This document shows positions 28,401-36,594 of a stretch of 64,000 nt of DNA, in pieces. Within the stretch, counting starts at the first letter, position 1, and every line of letters starts with the position of its first letter. The DNA is taken from NCBI GenBank assembly GCA_947496355.1, contig CANMCO010000004.1, positions 124,001-188,000 of the forward strand, written 5' to 3'. Source of the stretch: an uncultured Aquimarina sp. Lineage in GTDB: Bacteria > Bacteroidota > Bacteroidia > Flavobacteriales > Flavobacteriaceae. The position numbers and the translations under genes are program-made. The notes beneath the pieces are model-generated. The model did not search any database. It worked only from the letters and a program-made list of their open reading frames with translations, and had not been told where the DNA came from.

Positions 28401-29274
28401 CATATACATTAAGAGGTGCAGCACATGGCTCTACCTTAGAAAACCAAAAGATCTCACTTTTTCCTTCGTTTTTAAACAGTCCTATTTCTTCTGCTCCTTG
28501 CAATGCCTTTGCGCGCACTTGCCATGCATATCGTTTATCATTAAGTAATTGTGGTTGTGCAGGACCATACACAAAAGTATTTGCTCTGGTTGTGGTTTGA
28601 AACACCGGTGGCGAGGATAAAAAAGCTGTTTGCGGGTCTACCCCATCATCCCAGATTTCTACAAGGCTTAGCTCATACTCTACATTGCTTACATTAATGT
28701 GTCTTGGTGTCCATTGAAAAACAATATTATCCACAGGTTGCGGCTCCATATTGGTACCATCTAGCGGTAAGTTAAGTATAGGAGGTTCGTTTTTAAAGAT
28801 ATAGGTGGTTGCACATGTTTTTGATGACAAACGGTTACCGGTTACAAACTCAAAAACTTCATAACAAAACTGGTAACTTCCCTCTGGGATGGTTTGCCCG
28901 TATACATTAGCATTGATCCCTTGCAGGTTCTGAAACTCAAAATATGGTGCCAGTTCTGCATTGCGTAACATCAAAGGAGTTCCGCCATCAATAAACAATG
29001 GATTGGCTCCTATGACCAGATCCCTACTTTCAAAACGTATCCCATTACCTTCAAAAGATACCTTTAACCGTACCTGTAGATTACTTACTGAGATATCACT
29101 AAGCAACAGCTGTACTTGCAATGGACTATTAATCGTACTGGCATCAGCATAATTATAAAAATTTACGGGTGCCGGCGGATTAACTTGTGGTACCACAGTA
29201 ACTGGAAATCGCTGTGCCATAGATTGCGACACGCAACATACTACAAGAACAAGTGTTAGTAAAAGTTTCTTCAT
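25465..29274 (-). CDS. Exported FN3 protein with nucleotidyltransferase-like toxin tip
   Basis: This 1269-residue protein has a signal peptide (through SQSMAQ) and an N-terminal beta domain (FPVTVVPQVNPP onwards). Fibronectin type III-like modules cover about residues 165-380 (FQWTPRHINVS; NVFWDEDPATYSEYTIAYRE). A charged coiled coil lies near residues 490-590. A variable region follows with a Gly/Ala-rich helical segment (ASFFFGVGEAKAFLTTGK) like the pre-toxin part of polymorphic toxins. The last 117 residues carry a nucleotidyltransferase-fold pattern: GS at 1160-1161, DLDV with Asp1173 and Asp1175, and LDI with Asp1261. It probably delivers a nucleotide-transferring toxin, with the next gene as immunity. 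It starts 3 bases after the barrel gene. There is no T9SS tail, so the export route is unclear. Confidence 0.7.
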   Translation of the reverse strand: MKKLLLTLVLVVCCVSQSMAQRFPVTVVPQVNPPAPVNFYNYADASTINSPLQVQLLLSDISVSNLQVRLKVSFEGNGIRFESRDLVIGANPLFIDGGTPLMLRNAELAPYFEFQNLQGINANVYGQTIPEGSYQFCYEVFEFVTGNRLSSKTCATTYIFKNEPPILNLPLDGTNMEPQPVDNIVFQWTPRHINVSNVEYELSLVEIWDDGVDPQTAFLSSPPVFQTTTRANTFVYGPAQPQLLNDKRYAWQVRAKALQGAEEIGLFKNEGKSEIFWFSKVEPCAAPLNVYAEPKGMSKMNVFWDEDPATYSEYTIAYREADKERARWFTMRTNSGWATVWDLKPGTTYEYKVKAKCKYQYSEYTQPQQITTESAQDETANYNCGIVPDEIAISNREPHPNIMVGDRITAGDFVITITDIESESNGRITGVGYVRVPYFELARFAVTFNGILINTDNQLAEGEIVTLYDPTFGENYSMTVDLNVTEWFNSIGGLINDLKDKVKDLLGRGEITEEEANQIQGQLTEQEDALDQIEKDEERIEELEKEEGKEDEVKDLKDKVEKDKAKLDEGTKAVANHLSNIESQNQVSSDGGVQSGDYFDGIIPFSTPDKSIVQLHNEREVLFTSLDEEPDEKNPDGTFFISETSSPEPGKTYIVSRSNFGESIEDNEDYKKIKEQMSKVGSNEYLLWIHYDFKNNEVKYKVAFGSGYYANQIAQNELVQLYNDLLNFDFRGAIGSNIVRVSNYFDGLLVEFKDYAPFMNEELLQGYKTYELLQMVLAFVKSCGEGYTNQDGGLIPRCLWDHNINPAMAYYAGFIDGAFEIGELGWDAVKFFKAWNPGDPYFFDPNAFEIRQQTIDLVLMVQKLDRDEMFLSTAGSEVTKSFDNYLEETVALTPQARYNQGKLVFEVASFFFGVGEAKAFLTTGKITSKTLQTIQKLPKSFASLIKGLKGTAIYSIKRIDDITSKIIINGQEIARMTKEKLIILGEAFLKSVDDNLQPVGQLITPEGMIVRMDDGTDPGSRIFNIIKDTKGNYKAAVGKLDDVVDDLVSSFKSSLKNRIANESNMTLHYVDNELKVIIDNGKKLDLPEKEIEDIIFNGCRNSKKFTKDELISQTNFWKKVKDRGYPNLFEGLREYEKFGNALKNLTKRWNLPSNSIFVQGSALRVSDISKIGDLDVAIKVDKNTFNNLVDRFKSASTNPRIQNRIGKNGKIGGGDMFGSNSKAFGVEAYDEIENVFKQNFTAKFGVEKLQISIIQEGGKLDIMPLLPMK

Positions 29275-29277
29275 AGG

Positions 29278-31749
29278 TTAGTTCTTTTCTATATACTTTA
29301 AATAAAATTTATCGGGATCGGTATGGTGAACAGATTCCTTCATATAAAAATCGATGATCTGGGTGATCAAATATAATTCTATTTCTTGATCACTTTCACC
29401 TTTATCTTTCATCCGGAAAATATTCTCTTTCTCATTATCCATCAATTGCTCTAGATATTTATCCGGTTTTTCTATTTTCTCCAGGGTTTTATACCTGCCA
29501 ATAATTGGCAGCATCCAACGATGGGCGATTAATCTTGCCAAACCAATCTCGCTATTTCTTTGCAAGCGTGCGTAGGTATCTTGTAATTCTTGATGCGCAT
29601 TAAGTCGTTCTTCTTTTGATTTTTTATGTAACTGGTGGGCATCTACCGCTACTTTGGCTTTTACAAAGGCTTTCTCAAAGGCATAATCTAATCGCTGCAT
29701 ATCTCGGCGCAGTTCTACAAGAGTTTTAAAAACCATCTCATGGTATCCTTCCAAGAAGTCTTCATAACTGTATAGCTCTTTCAGGAAATCTATTGCCTTA
29801 GATTTATATTCATCGGTGTTCTTTTCGTCTGCAGCAATTTGTCGTAGCATTGTGAGTTCGCCCTTCTTATACCCGGGGATATGATCAAAATGAGGATTGT
29901 CTTGCAAGACGGCAAGTTTCTCATTAATTTCAGAAAGCGTACCAGAATATAATGAGTCTCGATACTTGAAATCTACAACTTCGTCACTCTTAGATTTTTT
30001 GCTCTTTTTCTTTTTCTCCTTTTCTTTTCTTTTAGGAAATTTGATCCTAGGTTTGAATTTATCAAACGTATAATTGTAGGCCAAGGTGGCTGTAAAATCT
30101 TGTGTAGATCTTGTACTATTCCTAAGCTGCGTTAATAGATTAAGACTAAAGTTATGTTTCTTGAGATAGGTGTAATTACCGCTAAGTCTTATATTGGTTA
30201 CATCTCCTTGTTTTTCGCCATTACTATTGCTTTGGTTGTAACTTACAGATCCGGTAGTACGTAGTTTCTTTTCAAAAAACTGTTTATTTACCGCTACTGT
30301 GGGCCCAAAAGTGAGGCTATTATCAGTTCCAATTGTTCTGTAACTTACATTTGCCGCTGTAGAGATATTAAGGTTGTTTTCTGGATATCCTATAGTATAT
30401 GCAGCACTACCATTGTAGAATTTGGAGTCTCCGTTTTCTGTAACTTCTCCCCCTTGCTTATTCACAGCATTCTGAAAAGATAATGCGAAGTTCAGGTTTT
30501 GTTTTTTGGCATCTGTGTCCTTAAGAATGTAATTTGCATTCAGGTTTGCGTTTTGAGATATCTGCTGAAAATCAAGCGTATCCAGATTATCGACCTGTGA
30601 TACCTCGTTGATAAAATCAAACTGATTTTTGATGTTGGTATACGATTGGAAATTAGAATACCCACCCGATAAATTTAACTTCTCTGAAGCGTTATAAGTA
30701 ATATTAACAGCACTCACAACTCGCTGTAGTTGCGAGCTTTTTGCATTATCCAAATCATCTTTTTGTAAACCGGCATTAAACGACAAATTTACTTTATCTG
30801 CAAAAATACTTTGTGTAGCATTCAAAGTAATATTCTCAAGGTCATTATTAAAAAAATAAGCTCCAAAAGTGCGGTACTCTGGATCAATATGCTCATAACT
30901 TACACCTACTGCTCCTTTGGCTACTTGATAGTTGATGCTAGCGTTATATGCCTTATAATGTTGTGTTGTTGCATTATTACTCAAAAATGACGACAGAATA
31001 AATGGTTCTGCTTCTTCTCCCTGTGCATTGATGTCTTCTGTAATCGCAGACGAGGCAGCTTCAATTCTTATTTCTCCTTTATCAAAAATCTTAACTGATC
31101 CTTCTACACTTGCTACGATATTTTCTTTGGGTTGTAATTCGAATTCTACTGGAACTGGAGACTCTAGTGAATTTTCATCATCCTGCGCTCTAAAAAAAGT
31201 AACCCCAACAGAAAATTTATCTTGGGTATACAATGTTTTTAAACCATACCCCATTCTTTTATATGCAGGTTCGGTTTGCGGGTCATTTTCTGCATATTCA
31301 GATTCTTTCAATAATCGCCCATACATTGCACTAATTTTAAATTTTCCTCCAGGTGTAAGATCTACTCCTAATCCTGTAAATTGATGGCCACTTAATGTAT
31401 AAGGAGAAAATGTCATGCTTACATCCCCAATATGAGCGGTTGCCCATTTATATGAAGGATGGATACTTAATCGATTGAATGAAAATGGATTACTATTCTG
31501 AAATTTTTGATTGGTATATGAAAACGAGAAAGGAATATTATACACTGCACTAATGTTCAGGTTTACATTTCCTGTGACGAAGTATGTAAAAGGGTCTCGA
31601 TTGGCCTCCCCATCATAAAATACAGTATTTGCAGCTATACCACCTGTTAGCTTGAAAAGCTTAGCCTTGCCAATTTGTCCTAAATCCTGACAAAAGGCAA
31701 TAGCAGAAAAGCTCAAGAAAAAAATGTAACAGAGTAGTTTTGGGGCCAA
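29278..31749 (-). CDS. Outer-membrane beta-barrel protein with helical C-terminal domain
   Basis: This 823-residue protein has a signal peptide (cleavage near AIAFCQ). About 550 residues of alternating strands typical of an outer-membrane barrel follow (for example INYQVAKGAVGVSYEH and SLNLLTQLRNSTRST). Near residue 575 comes a Lys-rich stretch (KRKEKEKKKKSKKSKSDE), then about 230 residues of helices rich in Glu, Lys and Leu. The start is TTG at 31749: a stop lies two codons upstream and the next Met is over 100 residues in, which would lose the leader. It is the first gene of the operon with the FN3-toxin and its immunity-like gene, so it may be their outer-membrane anchor or exit. I recognise no named family. 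Confidence 0.75.
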   Translation of the reverse strand: MAPKLLCYIFFLSFSAIAFCQDLGQIGKAKLFKLTGGIAANTVFYDGEANRDPFTYFVTGNVNLNISAVYNIPFSFSYTNQKFQNSNPFSFNRLSIHPSYKWATAHIGDVSMTFSPYTLSGHQFTGLGVDLTPGGKFKISAMYGRLLKESEYAENDPQTEPAYKRMGYGLKTLYTQDKFSVGVTFFRAQDDENSLESPVPVEFELQPKENIVASVEGSVKIFDKGEIRIEAASSAITEDINAQGEEAEPFILSSFLSNNATTQHYKAYNASINYQVAKGAVGVSYEHIDPEYRTFGAYFFNNDLENITLNATQSIFADKVNLSFNAGLQKDDLDNAKSSQLQRVVSAVNITYNASEKLNLSGGYSNFQSYTNIKNQFDFINEVSQVDNLDTLDFQQISQNANLNANYILKDTDAKKQNLNFALSFQNAVNKQGGEVTENGDSKFYNGSAAYTIGYPENNLNISTAANVSYRTIGTDNSLTFGPTVAVNKQFFEKKLRTTGSVSYNQSNSNGEKQGDVTNIRLSGNYTYLKKHNFSLNLLTQLRNSTRSTQDFTATLAYNYTFDKFKPRIKFPKRKEKEKKKKSKKSKSDEVVDFKYRDSLYSGTLSEINEKLAVLQDNPHFDHIPGYKKGELTMLRQIAADEKNTDEYKSKAIDFLKELYSYEDFLEGYHEMVFKTLVELRRDMQRLDYAFEKAFVKAKVAVDAHQLHKKSKEERLNAHQELQDTYARLQRNSEIGLARLIAHRWMLPIIGRYKTLEKIEKPDKYLEQLMDNEKENIFRMKDKGESDQEIELYLITQIIDFYMKESVHHTDPDKFYLKYIEKN

Positions 31750-31777
31750 ATGTTAATGTTTTCTTAATAATAGAGCG

Positions 31778-31809
31778 CGAAAATATCCTTTTTTAACGAG
31801 GTGACCAAA
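31778..31809 (-). promoter_or_regulatory. Promoter of the barrel/FN3-toxin operon
   Basis: On the minus strand TTTG (31806-31809) is 20 bases upstream of TATTTTCG (31778-31785), one mismatch from TAnnTTTG. The spacer contains CTCGTTAA, shared with the promoter at 23670-23702. Transcription would start near 31771, about 20 bases before the TTG start codon at 31749. Confidence 0.55.
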
Positions 31810-31883
31810 AATCCTAACTGCTTTTTACTGAAAAACTTGACTTAAAAAAGAGGTGTTAAAACTAACGCTATTTTTTACAGGCT

Positions 31884-33740
31884 TTATACAGGAATGGTGA
31901 AATGAAAAGTACTTCCTTTTCCCTCTTTAGATTCTAACCATATTTCACCGCCATGAGATTCTACTATCTTTTTGCAATGTGCTAAGCCTATACCGGTCCC
32001 TTGATATTGGTCTCTAGAATGCAGTCTTTGAAATATTGCAAATATTCGTTCTTTATGTTCTTCAGGGATACCAATACCATTATCTTTTACCGAAAATTGC
32101 CAGAAACTGTTTACCTTCTCTTTCGAATTACCTCTTTTGGTGCATGAGATATCAATTTTGGGAATCGTTTTAGCATCTCTAAATTTTATAGCGTTACTTA
32201 TTAAATTTTGAAACAATAGTCTAAGTTCGATTTCTGATCCTTTAACAACAGGAAGCTTACCTATTGTAATATTAGCATTTGTCTCTTCAATAATCTTTTT
32301 TAGGTCATCTTGTAATTCTTGTAATACTATATTGCAATCAACATTTTTATATTCTCGGCTTCTTCCTAATCTAGAGTATTCTAATAATGCATCAATCAGG
32401 TTTTTCATCCTTTTACTGGCATCTGATATAAAAGCTAAACTTTCTTTACCTACCTCATCAAAACTATCACCATAGTCTTCTGCTATCAAACCTATGAAAC
32501 TAGAAATCGTATTAAGGGGCTCCTGTAGATCATGACTTGCTATATATGCAAACTGTTCAAGTTCTTTGTTTTTGGCTTCCAATTCTATAGATTGTTCATG
32601 AATTGCCCGATTCTTTTTCTCTAACTCGATATTAAATCTTTTCTTGGTTAAATACCCCCTATAAATAATGAAGCTTGCACCCAGAGCTAAAATAATTAAA
32701 GCTACGAGTAATAGGTTTATCTTTTTTTGGGTATTAATTTCCAAATTCTGTTGTTCCAGAACCTTTTTTTGTTCATCGATCTGAGTATTTTGTTTTTCTA
32801 GGAACTTATTTCTATTGTCTATTTCTTGGTTTGCAATTTTTATTTTTTCTTCTTGTTTCTTTATAAAGGCTATTTGTTCTTGAATATTGTCCTCAAGTTC
32901 TCTTTCTATAAGTACTTTATCTTCATACTTTTTTTGCTGTATTTCGCTTTGAGTGTATAATTTCTCTATTTCTTTGTTACGCTTACTAATCTCCTCTCTT
33001 TTATGATGTATTTCTTCCTCCTGATCACCTATTTTCTCTAATTGATTGGTTATCTTATCCTTGTGAAATCGTATCTCCTGCTCCTTATTCCTAATAACTG
33101 TCTGATGTTCTTTATTTTTTTCTTGTACTTCAGTTAATGATCTTTCTGTTTTTCTGTATAATCGTTTCCACTTTTCTGAAGAAGAGATAGCGTACTGTTT
33201 TAATGAAGGTGCCATAGCAAAACCTTCATTTTCTATTCGTTCTGAATTAATTTCATATTCAAAAGAATTACCAACATTGACCATATTAATCATAGAGGCA
33301 TTAAAATTGTAATCCTCACTTACCAATAGAATGTTTTTATTTGAAATTTTGCTTAGAATGTAATGAATCCCATAGTTATATTTATTATTAACATATAATA
33401 GTTGAATCCCTTTTACATCCTTTATAAATTGAAAACGAACAATTTCAACAGGTTTTCCATATATCTGTCGTTTCTGTGCCATAGCCTGAAGATCCAGAAT
33501 TGTTCTGTCCGGTCCCAATACACCTATTTTGAAACTTTCGTATTGGTCTTCATTTGGCCACCCTATTTGTTGCGCAAAATTAAACACAAAAATAGCTCTC
33601 TGTAATCTTTTTACTTCTTCGTTACTTGTATCCTGGGAATCCTGAGCATTGGCTCTAACAAAAAACGCTATAATCAGGCACAGTACTATAAAAATGAATC
33701 GTGTTTTACTGCTTGATATATTCTGAGATCTATATATCAT
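31884..33740 (-). CDS. YfiR-domain hybrid-type sensor histidine kinase with long coiled coil
   Basis: This 618-residue protein has a signal or first membrane segment (residues 14-32), then a periplasmic YfiR/HmsC-like (DUF4154) domain at about residues 40-190. A coiled coil of some 130 residues follows, then a membrane helix near 340-360. The dimerisation/phosphoacceptor helix carries ASHDLQEPL (His near 405) and the ATPase domain has NLISNAIKF and DNGIGIPEE. There is no receiver domain. Its start overlaps the TonB receptor stop by 4 bases (ATGA), so the two are translationally coupled. Two receiver-only proteins lie just upstream and could be its partners. The likely role is sensing coupled to the receptor's substrate. 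Confidence 0.88.
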   Translation of the reverse strand: MIYRSQNISSSKTRFIFIVLCLIIAFFVRANAQDSQDTSNEEVKRLQRAIFVFNFAQQIGWPNEDQYESFKIGVLGPDRTILDLQAMAQKRQIYGKPVEIVRFQFIKDVKGIQLLYVNNKYNYGIHYILSKISNKNILLVSEDYNFNASMINMVNVGNSFEYEINSERIENEGFAMAPSLKQYAISSSEKWKRLYRKTERSLTEVQEKNKEHQTVIRNKEQEIRFHKDKITNQLEKIGDQEEEIHHKREEISKRNKEIEKLYTQSEIQQKKYEDKVLIERELEDNIQEQIAFIKKQEEKIKIANQEIDNRNKFLEKQNTQIDEQKKVLEQQNLEINTQKKINLLLVALIILALGASFIIYRGYLTKKRFNIELEKKNRAIHEQSIELEAKNKELEQFAYIASHDLQEPLNTISSFIGLIAEDYGDSFDEVGKESLAFISDASKRMKNLIDALLEYSRLGRSREYKNVDCNIVLQELQDDLKKIIEETNANITIGKLPVVKGSEIELRLLFQNLISNAIKFRDAKTIPKIDISCTKRGNSKEKVNSFWQFSVKDNGIGIPEEHKERIFAIFQRLHSRDQYQGTGIGLAHCKKIVESHGGEIWLESKEGKGSTFHFTIPV

Positions 33741-36445
33741 AATCTGATTAATAATCGTAAAAAATAACTTGCACCATTAACTCCAAATTGTTGTACCCTT
33801 CGACTATAAATAAAGTTACCATCTTCTGTATTTGCCGAATGCTGATGCTCATCAGGATAAACATTAAATATATTATTTCCGCCAAGGGTGCATTTTACAA
33901 AATCATTAAATTGGTAAGAAACAGCCATATCTGTAACTAATTTAGACGAAAAAGATTGATCTCTGGTTTCTACATTTCGGGTAAAATCATTTAAAACCCA
34001 GTTAGCACTATCCCCATCTTCAGGGTGAATAAATTTAACCTCTCCAAACAATGTATTTACCATTTGAAACCTAAATTTATCGATATCATAAGAAACTAAT
34101 GAATTTACCTTATAATTTGGCTGTCCATACTCTACTCTTGCAATTTCTTCTCTATTAAATAGAACATCTTCTTGCCCTATAAGAGCTGCTGAGACTTTAA
34201 TTGGTCCTTCTACTTTGGTGCTTGTAATATTTGCTCCTAAAGACGCATTAAACTCGCCATTGCCTATTGGGCTCTTAAAAAATAAAACAGCATCTACTCC
34301 TGAAGTTTTTGAATCTATCGCATTCGTAAAAAACTGAGCTGCTCCTACACCAAAAGGTTCTAGAATCGTTTCGTACCCCTCTGCAAATCTTCCCGAAAGA
34401 ACAATCCTATCTTCTATACTAATTAAATAATAATCTACACTAAAGGTAAAATTCTCATTAAGTTTTCCACTAAGACCAGCACTTAAATGATTTGATAATT
34501 CTGGTTTTAGTTTTCCTATTCCAAAAGCTTCAGTAACAATTGCACTTTCGTTATTAAAAGTTCCTACCTGTAGACTTTCACCATTTACGAATTGTGTGCT
34601 TACATTCTGAAAAAACACTTGATGAAGTGATGGTGCTCTAAAACCAGTAGAAAATCCAGCTCGAACACTAATTTCGTCATTAATTCTATATCGTCCTGAT
34701 AATTTCCAGATACCTTGACCTCCAAAATCATTATATGACTCGTATCGTCCTGCTCCTCTTAACAATAATTTATCAGATAGATTTGCTTCTATATCCAAAT
34801 ACCCCGAACTATTTGTTCTAAAACGATTAAGCTCGCTCTCTGGTTGAAATCCAGGAAAAACCTGTGCGCCAATAACTCTTGGCAACTCAACCCCAAGTTC
34901 ATTTACATAGGTACTTCCCCCATTAATATAAGAAGCTTCTTCGCCTGCAATAATTTGATAATTTTCTACTCGTAATTCTGCTCCAAAAGCAATATTTACT
35001 CCACTAAGCCAATCGAATGTTCGAGAAATATCAAGATTAGTTGTATTTTGATTATACATAAACCCTCCTGCATAAAAAGTTCTTGGCGAAGCGATTCCTA
35101 ATGATGCATTATTAGAGTTATTTACTGTATAATCTAATTTATTAGTACCAATAGAATGACTAAAATCAATATTCCAATCATTTTTAACTCCTCTTACCCC
35201 TAAAGCAACCGCATCATCTTGTATATCCGTTAAAATTTCTGGTGAAAAACCATTCGGAAACAGTTCCAGAACAACTCTATCTTCATCTTTAGGAAAACGA
35301 TAGAATCCTTTGGATTTACCCTCTCGATAGTTTCTGCCTCCATGTATGTAGAAGGTAGCATTGTCAGACATTTTTATTTCCCCGTTAAAAGACAAGGTGA
35401 GATTTTGAGTTTCTGCACTTCCTATTTCCATTACTTGTCTATCAGAATACCCAGTTTGCCCAAAAAAGTTGTTTTGAGTAATCAATGTTTGATCTTCTGT
35501 TAGGTCGTTAGAATAAACTGAACCTGTATAATCTCCTGCTCTGTTTATTGCTTCCCTTTCTCTGTATTCTGCAGTAACATTAACATACCCTTCTTTTCCT
35601 ATGTTAAGACCAAAATTTGCTGATGAGTATATATTGAAGCCATCTCCCTCTGTATTGATCCCAGCTCTGTTATCTAATTGAATAACTTCGGTTTGTTTTT
35701 TTAAAACAATATTAATTACACCTGCTATCGCATCTGAGCCATATTGGGAAGTGGCGCCATCTCTAAGAATTTCTATACGATCTATAGCAGCTATTGGTAT
35801 TGCATTAAAATCAGTACCTACAGAACCTCTACCTATTGTACCATTTACATTTAATAACGAGCTACTATGTCTTCGTTTACCATTAACTAAAACCAGTACC
35901 TGATCTGGTCCTAATCCTCTTAATGTTGCAGGGTCTATATGATCTGTACCATCTGCAATGGTTTGATTTGTTGAATGAAAAGAAGGTATAATATAATGAA
36001 GTATATGACTCAATTCTATTTGTGATGAACTTGTTAGTTGCTGGGGGGAAATAATATCTACTGCGGCTGTATTTTTTAAAAGAGATTTAGGTTTTGCTCT
36101 TGAGCCTAATGAAACGGGTTGGTCCATAGAAAATCCCGTTTCTAATATAAAATCAACCTGAACGGTCTCTCCTACCTTAACTACTACTGTTTTAGAAACA
36201 GAAGTATACATTACAAACCCAGAAGTAATTACATACTCCCCTTCTTCAACACCAAATGTATAATTACCATTAACATCGGTTGTAATGCTTTGATCTGTAC
36301 CTTCTATAAAAACTCTCGCTCCGGGTAGATTTCCAAACTGATCAGAAACATTTCCCGAGATTACAGCTCTGGATTGTGAAAATCCAATTGAGATAAAACA
36401 AATAGATAATAAAACAGTGAGATAAGTTCTATGCTGAACAAACAA
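33737..36445 (-). CDS. TonB-dependent outer-membrane receptor
   Basis: This 902-residue receptor has a signal peptide (through SIGFSQ), a carboxypeptidase regulatory-like domain (about 27-110: ISGNVSDQFGNLPGARV), a plug domain (LRGLGPDQVLVLVNGKRR; IEILRDGATSQYGSDAIAGVIN) and a 22-strand type barrel ending YFLRLLIRL. It imports a ligand using TonB energy; the ligand is unknown. No SusD partner is adjacent. The start is TTG at 36445; no ATG occurs before residue 78 and the TTG gives a proper leader. It is coupled to the YfiR-domain kinase by a 4-base overlap, an unusual pairing. Confidence 0.9.
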   Translation of the reverse strand: MFVQHRTYLTVLLSICFISIGFSQSRAVISGNVSDQFGNLPGARVFIEGTDQSITTDVNGNYTFGVEEGEYVITSGFVMYTSVSKTVVVKVGETVQVDFILETGFSMDQPVSLGSRAKPKSLLKNTAAVDIISPQQLTSSSQIELSHILHYIIPSFHSTNQTIADGTDHIDPATLRGLGPDQVLVLVNGKRRHSSSLLNVNGTIGRGSVGTDFNAIPIAAIDRIEILRDGATSQYGSDAIAGVINIVLKKQTEVIQLDNRAGINTEGDGFNIYSSANFGLNIGKEGYVNVTAEYREREAINRAGDYTGSVYSNDLTEDQTLITQNNFFGQTGYSDRQVMEIGSAETQNLTLSFNGEIKMSDNATFYIHGGRNYREGKSKGFYRFPKDEDRVVLELFPNGFSPEILTDIQDDAVALGVRGVKNDWNIDFSHSIGTNKLDYTVNNSNNASLGIASPRTFYAGGFMYNQNTTNLDISRTFDWLSGVNIAFGAELRVENYQIIAGEEASYINGGSTYVNELGVELPRVIGAQVFPGFQPESELNRFRTNSSGYLDIEANLSDKLLLRGAGRYESYNDFGGQGIWKLSGRYRINDEISVRAGFSTGFRAPSLHQVFFQNVSTQFVNGESLQVGTFNNESAIVTEAFGIGKLKPELSNHLSAGLSGKLNENFTFSVDYYLISIEDRIVLSGRFAEGYETILEPFGVGAAQFFTNAIDSKTSGVDAVLFFKSPIGNGEFNASLGANITSTKVEGPIKVSAALIGQEDVLFNREEIARVEYGQPNYKVNSLVSYDIDKFRFQMVNTLFGEVKFIHPEDGDSANWVLNDFTRNVETRDQSFSSKLVTDMAVSYQFNDFVKCTLGGNNIFNVYPDEHQHSANTEDGNFIYSRRVQQFGVNGASYFLRLLIRL

Positions 36446-36525
36446 AATATAGGGAATTCTTTTTGTGACGATTATAATTATGTTTACTTATTAAAACCTT
36501 GGTTAACAAGCTTTCGTTATACTTT

Positions 36526-36557
36526 CAAAGCTATAACATGTTAACACAAAATGCAAA
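36526..36557 (-). promoter_or_regulatory. Promoter of the TonB receptor/kinase operon
   Basis: On the minus strand TTTG (36554-36557) is 20 bases upstream of TAGCTTTG (36526-36533), an exact -7 match. Transcription would start near 36519 and leave a leader of about 75 bases before the TTG start, which supports that start site. Confidence 0.7.
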
Positions 36558-36561
36558 TATA

Positions 36562-36585
36562 TTAGGCCTATATTTTTGGGCCTAA
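36562..36585 (-). terminator. Hairpin after the response regulator gene
   Basis: TTAGGCC and GGCCTAA pair around a 10-base loop, starting 9 bases past the stop of the minus-strand response regulator and just upstream of the TonB promoter. It probably separates the two transcripts, though a T-run is lacking. Confidence 0.5.
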
Positions 36586-36594
36586 GAGTTTAAA

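Noticed and set aside
28078..28548. 156-residue plus-strand frame with hydrophobic stretches
   Set aside because: It is antisense to the FN3 part of the toxin gene, where the minus-strand frame carries clear domain motifs.
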